A stretch of DNA of 33,468 bases from Phycicoccus elongatus Lp2 (GTDB lineage: Bacteria > Actinomycetota > Actinomycetes > Actinomycetales > Dermatophilaceae): contig NZ_HF570956.1 of the NCBI RefSeq assembly GCF_000367525.1, positions 2,582,598-2,616,065 on the forward strand, in the 5' to 3' direction. This document shows, piece by piece, positions 28,088 through 33,468 of the stretch; within the stretch, counting starts at the first letter, position 1, and each line of letters starts with the position of its first letter. The translations under genes were made by a program, and so were the position numbers. Below the pieces are notes generated by a model. The model did not search any database and was not told the DNA's origin. It was given only the letters and a program-made list of their open reading frames with translations.

Positions 28088-28093
28088 ATTCTA
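28088..28093 (-). promoter_or_regulatory. -10 element (TAGAAT) for leaderless argS, overlapping the receiver-gene stop codon
   Basis: TAGAAT is close to the -10 consensus and ends 6 bp before the GTG start. Its first three bases are the TAG stop of the upstream receiver gene. No ribosome-binding site is seen and no good -35 is visible. Confidence 0.5.
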
Positions 28094-28504
28094 TGGCGAG
28101 TCACGCACGCCCTCGGTGCGCCCTGTCATCCGCGAGACCAGGGCGATGAGTTCATCGGGGTCGAACGGCTTGGCGAGCACGTCATCGAAGCCGAGGTCCA
28201 TGACGTCGGCGAGGGCCAGACCGTGCAACGCCGCACTGACGAGCACGACCGGAACGTCATCGAGGGGTGGGTGGGCTCGGATCGCGGCGATGGCCCACCA
28301 CCCGTCATGTGGTGCCATGTGGGCGTCGAGGAGGACGAGATCGGGCGTTCGCGCGTCGGGGTCGATGAGGCGTCGGACCGCCTCCCGCCCGTCGGGCGCC
28401 TCCTCGACGACGCAACCCTCGAGCTCGAGATTGATCCGGATCAGCCGCCGGATGGAGGCCGTGTCATCGCACACGAGCACCAACGGGTCGCGGGCGGATT
28501 CCAT
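28091..28504 (-). CDS. Stand-alone response-regulator receiver protein
   Basis: This 137-residue protein is a CheY-like receiver and little else. The acidic pair is D13-D14, the phosphoacceptor D60 (VLLDAHMAPHDGWW), the switch residue S90 (VVLVSAA), and the conserved lysine K112 (LAKPFDPDEL). No output domain is present, so it must act through a partner, for example as a phosphate relay or by protein binding. No histidine kinase is adjacent. The ATG at 28504 has TACAGT 7 bp upstream and no ribosome-binding site. It lies 9 bp before argS and may be co-transcribed with it. Confidence 0.88.
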   Translation of the reverse strand: MESARDPLVLVCDDTASIRRLIRINLELEGCVVEEAPDGREAVRRLIDPDARTPDLVLLDAHMAPHDGWWAIAAIRAHPPLDDVPVVLVSAALHGLALADVMDLGFDDVLAKPFDPDELIALVSRMTGRTEGVRDSP

Positions 28505-28511
28505 GCTTGGA

Positions 28512-28517
28512 ACTGTA
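28512..28517 (-). promoter_or_regulatory. -10 element (TACAGT) for the receiver gene
   Basis: TACAGT ends 7 bp before the ATG at 28504, implying a leaderless mRNA. The same hexamer at similar spacing serves the NYN gene. On the opposite strand TAGGCT (28516-28521) and TACCCT (28524-28529) could serve the tRNA gene. Confidence 0.45.
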
Positions 28518-28568
28518 GGCTGCTACCCTCGCGGAGCGTTCGAATTCGCCGATTGGGCGGTCGATCCA

Positions 28569-28640
28569 GCCCCCGTAGCTCAGGGGATAGAGCACCGCCC
28601 TCCGGAGGCGGGAGCGCAGGTTCGAATCCTGCCGGGGGCA
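28569..28640 (+). tRNA. tRNA-Arg (anticodon CCG)
   Basis: A full cloverleaf can be drawn. The acceptor GCCCCCG pairs with CGGGGGC, the D-arm is GCTC-AGGGGATA-GAGC, and the anticodon stem CCGCC/GGCGG closes the loop CTCCGGA, giving anticodon CCG. A short variable region follows, and the T-arm is GCAGG-TTCGAAT-CCTGC. The discriminator is A28640 and CCA is not encoded. It reads CGG, a frequent Arg codon at this G+C content. A strong hairpin follows 9 bp downstream. Confidence 0.95.
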
Positions 28641-28648
28641 CGCAGTTC

Positions 28649-28679
28649 CGAGGCCACGACAGTCCCTGTCGTGGCCTCG
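28649..28679. terminator. 14-bp stem terminator between tRNA-Arg and the CNNM/CBS gene
   Basis: CGAGGCCACGACAG (28649-28662) pairs perfectly with CTGTCGTGGCCTCG (28666-28679) around a TCC loop. It lies 9 bp after the tRNA and 35 bp beyond the stop of the convergent membrane-protein gene, so it can serve both. No T-run follows. Confidence 0.75.
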
Positions 28680-28713
28680 CCGCTGTACGGGCCCGCGCGG
28701 GGCGGAGTCCGGG

Positions 28714-29746
28714 TCAGCGCTGACTGGCGTCCGCGACCTCGCCGACGAGCTGCTCGATGACGTCCTCGAGGAAGACGACACCGACCACTTCCCCGTCGTC
28801 GGCGACCACTCGCGCCAGGTGTGATCCGGTCTGCTGCATCGTCCGCAACACGCTCTCGACCTCGTCGGTCCGGCGAACGTTGGCCATCCGCCGGATGCGC
28901 TTGGCCGGGACCGGCTGGCAGCCGCTCCTCCTCGTCGGCGAAGAGGACGTCCTTGAGGTGCAGATAGCCGATGAGGTACCCGTCGGCGCCGGCCACCGGG
29001 TAGCGGGAGAAGCCGCGCTTGGCCACCAGGCGCTCGATGTCGTCCGGGGTCGTGTCCAGACCCACGGTCACCACGTCGGCCAGGCGGACACCGACGTCGG
29101 AGGCGTCCTTGTCGGAGAACTCGATCGCGGCGTCGAGCCGGCCGAACTGCTCGGAAAGGACCAGCCCCTCCTCGTGCGACGCCTGGAGGATGTGCGCGAC
29201 CTCCTCGACGGTGAACTCGGAGGCGACCTCGTCCTTGGGCTCGACACCGCACATCCGGACGATGGCCTTCGCGATGCGCTCCATCGCCATGATCGGCCAC
29301 CGAAGCGCCCGCGTCATGAGTTGTAGCGGAGGCACGAGCACCAGGGCGGAGCGCTCAGGGCCGGCGATGGCGAGGTTCTTCGGGATCATTTCCCCCACGA
29401 CGACGTGCAGGTAGATGACGACCAGCAGGGCCAGGACGAGCGCCAGGATGTCCGTGACGCGCGGGCTCAGCCCCGCTCGCTCGACGATGGGCACGAGGGC
29501 GTGATGGAGCGCGGCCTCGGAGATGGCACCGATGAGCACCGAGCAGATCGTGATGCCGAGCTGGGCGCAGGCCAGCAGCGAGCCCATCTGCTCGGTCGCC
29601 TCCAGGACGATCCGCGCCCGGTTGTTGCCCGCGGCGACCATCGGTTCGAGGCGACTGCGCCGCGCTGCCATCGCGGCGAACTCGGCGCCCACGAAGAAGG
29701 CATTGGCCAGGAGCAGGACGATCGTGACGACGACGGGCCAGCTCAT
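28714..29746 (-). CDS. CNNM/CorC-type membrane protein with CBS pair, frameshifted by an apparent 1-bp insertion
   Basis: The N-terminal DUF21/CNNM domain (about 1-150) has several membrane segments and the conserved VVGEMIPKNLAI; a linker and a CBS pair follow. The first CBS part ends YLIGYLHLKDVLFADEEERLPA. After that the frame must shift near 28911-28912 to continue VPAKRIRRMANVRRTDEVESVLRTMQQTGSHLARVVADDGEVVGVVFLEDVIEQLVGEV to the stop at 28714. Removing one base there gives a 343-residue protein without a CorC/HlyC tail. The family is linked to divalent-cation (Mg2+) transport or its regulation; the old name is hemolysin. The ATG overlaps the stop of the upstream paralogue (ATGA). Confidence 0.88.
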
Positions 29747-31074
29747 GACGCATCCTCATCGACCGGGATCACCGGACGGGGCGTCAGGCGCAGCCGATCG
29801 ACCCGCCGCCCCTCCATGTCCTGCACCCGCCAGGTCCAGCCCTCGTGCACGACCTCGTCACCAACCTCGGGCACTCGGCCCAGCTGGGCCATCAACCAGC
29901 CCCCGACGGTCTCGTAAGCCGCGCCGTCGGGCACGGGTGCCCCGGCTCGGCTGCGCACCTCGTCGGGTCGCCACAGGCCGGGCACGCTCCAACTGCCGTC
30001 GGCGAGCACGCGGCCGGTCGTCTGCCCCCGGTCGTGCTCGTCGCTCACGTCGCCGATGATCTCCTCGACGACGTCCTCGAGCGTCACCACGCCAGATGTT
30101 CCGCCGTATTCGTCGACCACGATGGCCAGTTGGAAGCCGATCTCGCGCAGTTGGACGAGGAGTGGATCGAGCCGGATCGTCTCGGGCACCAAAAGGGGCT
30201 CGGTCATGAGCGCCGAGACGGGGACGTCCCCACGCCGCTCGTGCGGCACCGCGATCGCCTGCTTGACGTGGACGATGCCGTCGATGTCGTCCCAGTCCTC
30301 ACCCAGCACGGGGAAGCGGGAGTGGCCGGTCGATCGAGCGAGGGAAACCACATCGGCTGCCGTCGAGGTGCGATCCACTGCCGTGGCCCGCGCTCGCGGG
30401 GTCATGACGTCCGCGGCCGTCTGGACCCCGAAGCCGATGGATGCGGTCAGCAACTGGGCCGTGGCCTCGGGAATGGTTCCGGCGGCCTGGCTCGTGCGGA
30501 CGAGCGAGGCCAGTTCGGCGGGGCTGCGAGCCGCCGAGATCTCCTCCTGGGGCTCGACGCCCACCCCGCGCAGGAAGGTGTTGGCGGAGCCGTTGAGGAC
30601 GACGATGAAGGGGCGGGCGATCGTCGTGAACCAACGCAGCGGCGCCGACACGAGCTTGGCGGTGCCCAAGGGCGCCGACAGGCCCAAGAATTGGGGCACG
30701 AGTTCACCGAAGATCATCGAGAACACCGTGGCCAGCACGAGGGCGAGGATCTGGGCGACCGATCCCCGGGCCCCGGCCGGCACGCCGACCGAGGCGAGCG
30801 GCCCAGCCAGCAGGGAGGCGATGGCCGGGGTCGTGACAAACCCGAGCGCCAGGGTGGTCAGGGTGATGCCGACCTGGGAGCCCGACAACTGGGTGGAGAG
30901 TTGACGCAACGATCGCAGGACACCCGATGCGCGCGTGTCTCCACGGCGGATCGCCTCCTCGACAGCAGGTCGGTCGAGCGCGACCAAGGAGAATTCGCCC
31001 GCGACGAAGACTGCGGTCCCCACCGTGAGGGCGACTCCCGCGAGCACCAACAACCAGTCGCCCATGATCGGCAC
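29743..31074 (-). CDS. CNNM/CorC-type membrane protein with CBS pair and CorC/HlyC domain
   Basis: This full-length paralogue of the next gene has 443 residues: a DUF21/CNNM membrane domain (about 1-170; the equivalent of GEMIPKN is the changed GELVPQFLGL), then a CBS pair (VMTPRARATAVDRTSTAADVVSLARSTGHSRFPVLGEDWDDIDGIVHVKQA and FQLAIVVDEYGGTSGVVTLEDVVEEIIGDVSDEHD), and a C-terminal CorC/HlyC domain (TVGGWLMAQLGRVPEVGDEVVHEGWTWRV). The DEYGGTSGVVTLEDVVEEIIGD stretch is the family hallmark. The likely role is divalent-cation homeostasis at the membrane. The start is GTG 31074 or ATG 31065; TAGGCT 9 bp before the ATG favours the latter. The two paralogues overlap by 4 bp. Confidence 0.9.
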   Translation of the reverse strand: MPIMGDWLLVLAGVALTVGTAVFVAGEFSLVALDRPAVEEAIRRGDTRASGVLRSLRQLSTQLSGSQVGITLTTLALGFVTTPAIASLLAGPLASVGVPAGARGSVAQILALVLATVFSMIFGELVPQFLGLSAPLGTAKLVSAPLRWFTTIARPFIVVLNGSANTFLRGVGVEPQEEISAARSPAELASLVRTSQAAGTIPEATAQLLTASIGFGVQTAADVMTPRARATAVDRTSTAADVVSLARSTGHSRFPVLGEDWDDIDGIVHVKQAIAVPHERRGDVPVSALMTEPLLVPETIRLDPLLVQLREIGFQLAIVVDEYGGTSGVVTLEDVVEEIIGDVSDEHDRGQTTGRVLADGSWSVPGLWRPDEVRSRAGAPVPDGAAYETVGGWLMAQLGRVPEVGDEVVHEGWTWRVQDMEGRRVDRLRLTPRPVIPVDEDAS

Positions 31075-31227
31075 AGCCTACGGTCCCAGTCGGTTCGGGT
31101 GGGGTGCTCTCATCTCCAGGGTGGAGCGCCATGTCCACCCCCCGGGGGAGGCCAACGTCACCGGTCGCTGACAGGATCGAGTCATGCATCACCAGACACC
31201 GGCAACTGCACCGTCCAGGGGGGACCG
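31075..31227. promoter_or_regulatory. Divergent promoter region, CNNM/CBS genes versus ABC exporter
   Basis: These 153 bp separate two operons. On the minus strand TAGGCT (31075-31080) is a plausible -10 for the CNNM/CBS pair. On the plus strand I see no confident -35/-10 pair before the ABC gene. No dyad stands out. Confidence 0.35.
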
Positions 31228-32211
31228 ATGACCAGCACCACGGGGGCCCGCATCGAGATCTCGGGCCTGACCAAGCGTTTTGGCGGTTTTGTCGCCGTCG
31301 ACGACCTGACCTTCACCGTCGAGCCCGGCCGGATCACCGGCTTCCTCGGCCCGAACGGTGCGGGCAAGACAACCACCTTGCGCATGCTCCTCGACCTGGT
31401 TCACCCGACGAGCGGGTCCACGAGGATCGACGGCGTGCGCTACGCCGAGATCGAGCGCCCGTTCATGGTCGTGGGCGCCGCCCTGGAGGCAACCAACTTC
31501 CATCCGGGCCGCACCGGACGTGACCACTTGCGCGTCCTGGCCACCGCCAACGGCATACCGACCGCCCGCGTCGACGAGTTGCTCGAACTCACCGGGATCC
31601 CCGCCGCCGCACGGAAGCGAGCGGGTGAGTACTCATTGGGCATGCGCCAGCGGCTCGGCCTGGCAGCCGCGCTCCTGGGTGACCCCAAGGTCCTCATCCT
31701 CGACGAGCCGGCGAACGGCCTCGACCCCGAGGGCATCCGGTGGCTGCGCGGCTTCCTGCGCCACCTCAGCGACGAGGGCAAGACCATCCTGGTCTCCAGC
31801 CACATGCTCCAGGAGGTCCAGCAGACCGCCGACGACATCGTCATCATCAACAACGGCAAGCTCATTCGCTCGGGCACGCTGGCCGAACTCTCCGGAGGTC
31901 GGGGCACGGTCGTCCGCAGCTCCGACCTGGACAGCCTGGCCGGGGCGCTTCGCATCGCGGACGTCGAATCCGCTCCCGGCCCGGACGACACCCTCATCGC
32001 TGAAACGACTGACCTGAGACTCGTCGGCGACGTCGCGCTGCGGGCCGGGTTGCCCATCTGGGAGCTCAAGGCCAAGCAGGCCGACCTCGAAGAGCTCTTC
32101 TTCTCGCTGACCGAGGGAACCAACCGCAACCTCGGCGACGCCACGTATCCCGACAGCGCTGCACCCACCGAACGAGATGCCCTCGCCGGCCAGGAAGGAG
32201 CGAACCTCTGA
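31228..32211 (+). CDS. ABC-2 type exporter ATP-binding protein
   Basis: This 327-residue ATPase powers the adjacent permease. Walker A is GPNGAGKTT at 41-49, the signature is YSLGMRQRLGLA, Walker B is VLILDEPANGLDPEG, and the H-loop is LVSSHML. It has a C-terminal accessory part of about 100 residues. The ATG at 31228 has AGGGGGG upstream; upstream in-frame codons run antisense through the CNNM gene and have no ABC similarity. The DrrA/CcmA-like sequence suggests export of a lipid, antibiotic or peptide, but the substrate is unknown. The stop shares a base with the permease ATG (TGATG). Confidence 0.93.
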   Translation: MTSTTGARIEISGLTKRFGGFVAVDDLTFTVEPGRITGFLGPNGAGKTTTLRMLLDLVHPTSGSTRIDGVRYAEIERPFMVVGAALEATNFHPGRTGRDHLRVLATANGIPTARVDELLELTGIPAAARKRAGEYSLGMRQRLGLAAALLGDPKVLILDEPANGLDPEGIRWLRGFLRHLSDEGKTILVSSHMLQEVQQTADDIVIINNGKLIRSGTLAELSGGRGTVVRSSDLDSLAGALRIADVESAPGPDDTLIAETTDLRLVGDVALRAGLPIWELKAKQADLEELFFSLTEGTNRNLGDATYPDSAAPTERDALAGQEGANL

Positions 32212-33005
32212 TGACCACCGCGATCCGCTCCGAGTTCCTCAAGTTCTTCACCACGCGCTTGTGGTGGGGCATGGCGATCGGCATCTTCGTCGCCGGCGGC
32301 CTGTTCGCCGGCTTCTTCGGCTGGGCACTGACGTCCGGGGCCGCTCAGAGCAGCCCGGGGGCCCCGGAGGGTGACGCCACCCAGGTCGCCAACACCGTCT
32401 ACACCTCCGGCATGGGCGTGGGCTACCTGCTGCTGCTCACGATCGGCGTCCTCATGATCGGCGCCGAGTACCGTCACAAGACCATCACGTCGACCTTCCT
32501 CGCCACCCCCAACCGGCTCACCGCGATGCTCGCCAAGGTGGTCGCCCTGCTCGGGATCGGCGGGCTCTACGGCCTGATCAGCATCGTGTCGTCCGTCGGG
32601 GTCGGGGCCGTCGTGCTCAACCTCACCGGCCGCGACCCGTTCCCGTCCGGTGAGGTCTTCCGGACGATGGCGCTCAGCCTGCTCGTCCTGGGCCTGTGGG
32701 GCCTGATCGGCCTCGGCGTCGGCATCCTCATCAAGAACCAGGTCGCCGCCCTCCTCGTCGGCATCGGGGTCGCGTGGATCGTCGAGCCCCTCGCCGGCGT
32801 CCTTCTCGGCTTCTGGGACTTCGGGGCCGAGCACATCGTGAAGTTCCTCCCGACCCAGGCGACGAACGCCGTCGTGAACTCGGTGACCCAGGGCCCGTCG
32901 GTCGCCCGGTTGGAGTGGTGGGTGGCCGCGCTCGTCCTCGCCGGGTATGCCGCGGTGCTCGCCGGGTTCGGCATCTGGCGGACCCTGCACGAGGACGTCT
33001 CCTAG
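32211..33005 (+). CDS. ABC-2 type permease
   Basis: This 264-residue partner of the ATPase has six predicted membrane segments: about residues 18-40, 69-88, 108-133, 149-170, 177-197 and 233-255. The first segment follows a short cytoplasmic start (MTTAIRSEFLKFFTTRLWW) typical of ABC-2 permeases. The EYRHKTITSTFLATPNR loop after segment 2 is the usual site of contact with the ATPase. The ATG overlaps the ATPase stop by one base, implying translational coupling. The exported substrate is unknown. Confidence 0.9.
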   Translation: MTTAIRSEFLKFFTTRLWWGMAIGIFVAGGLFAGFFGWALTSGAAQSSPGAPEGDATQVANTVYTSGMGVGYLLLLTIGVLMIGAEYRHKTITSTFLATPNRLTAMLAKVVALLGIGGLYGLISIVSSVGVGAVVLNLTGRDPFPSGEVFRTMALSLLVLGLWGLIGLGVGILIKNQVAALLVGIGVAWIVEPLAGVLLGFWDFGAEHIVKFLPTQATNAVVNSVTQGPSVARLEWWVAALVLAGYAAVLAGFGIWRTLHEDVS

Positions 33006-33201
33006 CACCTCCGCCCCACGCGAACGGCGGGTTCAGGGGTGTGCCGTGCCCGCGGCATACCCCCGGGCCTTTCCGTTCGTCGGGGCCGCGTGACCACTGG
33101 CCGGACGCTCGGGGTGGGTCGGCGTGCCCAGGGCCCGGTCGAGATAGGCTGGACCGATCATCCGTCGCCGACGACGCAGTGAAGAAAGAGGCGTAGCCGC
33201 C
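33006..33201 (+). promoter_or_regulatory. Intergenic promoter region upstream of the 2-oxoglutarate dehydrogenase gene
   Basis: In this 196-bp gap TAGGCT (33145-33150) is the best -10 candidate for the downstream gene; the same hexamer precedes the CNNM/CBS operon. No clear -35 accompanies it. A CGGCATAC octamer lies at 33053-33060, with a TGCCG/CGGCA hairpin at its left. Confidence 0.35.
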
Positions 33202-33468
33202 GTGCCCGAGCAGCCCCTGAGCAGCGACCCCCAATCGACCTTCGGCCCGAACGAGTGGCTCGTGGACGAGTTGTACGAGTCCTACCTGAAGGACCGCAAC
33301 TCCGTCGACAAGGCATGGTGGGACTTCTTCAAGGACTACGAGCCGGGTGAGGCGACCTACGGTCGTGACTACGCGGTCAAGAGCAACCACGCCCCCGCCC
33401 CCGCTACCCCGGCACAGGGCAACGGGGCAGCCCCCAAGGCCGCTCCCGCGGCCCCGGCCGCCGCAGCA
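33202..33468 (+). CDS. kgd: Multifunctional 2-oxoglutarate dehydrogenase/decarboxylase (Kgd/OdhA type), N-terminal part only
   Basis: Only the first 89 codons are in the window; the gene continues past its end. The start reads GPNEWLVDELYESYLKDRNSVDKAWWDFFKDYEPG, the conserved N-terminal segment of E1o proteins. An Ala/Pro-rich linker (APAPATPAQGNGAAPKAAPAAPAA) follows, leading in actinobacterial Kgd/OdhA to a succinyltransferase domain fused ahead of the thiamine-dependent part. This architecture belongs to the TCA cycle at 2-oxoglutarate. The GTG start is at 33202 with GAAAGAGG upstream. The identity is firm, but the domain fusion cannot be checked here. Confidence 0.92.
   Translation, partial: MPEQPLSSDPQSTFGPNEWLVDELYESYLKDRNSVDKAWWDFFKDYEPGEATYGRDYAVKSNHAPAPATPAQGNGAAPKAAPAAPAAAA

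Noticed and set aside
29845-31227. In-frame N-terminal extension of the ABC ATPase back through the CNNM gene
   Set aside because: The extension is antisense to a conserved membrane protein; the ATPase proper begins at 31228 with a ribosome-binding site.

Overview
The window is a high-G+C actinobacterial chromosome segment. Gene order and protein sequences point to the Micrococcales, with Intrasporangiaceae-like bacteria (Janibacter, Knoellia, Tetrasphaera) as my best guess; the genus is inference. The backbone argS-lysA-hom-thrC-thrB-rho-rpmE-prfA-prmC-sua5-wecA-atpI-atpBEFHAGDC-DUF2550 has the same order as the Mycobacterium tuberculosis Rv1292-Rv1312 region, and the neighbouring PduO-type adenosyltransferase matches Rv1314c. 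It is therefore mostly a conserved housekeeping region with local insertions.

Layout. 1-1.2 kb: a STAS protein (-) divergent from a cobalamin adenosyltransferase (+). 1.2-9.4 kb: DUF2550 and the complete F1Fo ATP synthase operon, all on the minus strand, read atpI-B-E-F-H-A-G-D-C. 9.4-16.0 kb: wecA, glyA, sua5, a frameshifted GNAT gene, prmC, prfA and rpmE (-). 16.2-19.4 kb: an insertion relative to the mycobacterial order, with a methyltransferase (-) and a tightly overlapping NYN/OST-HTH, luciferase-like monooxygenase and GNAT operon (+). 19.4-28.1 kb: rho, then the aspartate-family biosynthesis cluster thrB, thrC, hom, lysA, and argS (-). 28.1-31.1 kb: a stand-alone receiver protein (-), tRNA-Arg(CCG) (+) and a pair of CNNM/CBS membrane proteins (-). 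31.2-33.5 kb: an ABC-2 exporter pair (+) and the first 89 codons of the 2-oxoglutarate dehydrogenase/decarboxylase gene (+).

How the genes work together. hom, thrB and thrC convert aspartate semialdehyde to threonine, and lysA makes lysine. glyA feeds one-carbon metabolism. rho, prfA, prmC, rpmE, sua5, argS and the tRNA serve transcription termination and translation. The atp operon is preceded by a perfect Crp-type palindrome and carries three intergenic hairpins.

Most unusual signals. (1) The octamer CGGCATAC/GTATGCCG occurs 29 times, where about one is expected, and every GGCATAC heptamer I found is part of this octamer. (2) A 48-bp element with perfect 14-bp inverted ends sits in frame inside prmC. 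(3) Palindromes of the form TTCTGCGT-S-ACGCAGAA sit between two convergent genes. (4) Several genes show leaderless start architecture, and two of those -10 elements are built from the octamer. (5) Four single-base indels fall in three genes, including essential argS, which suggests sequence errors. I found no CRISPR array, insertion sequence, phage or defence system.
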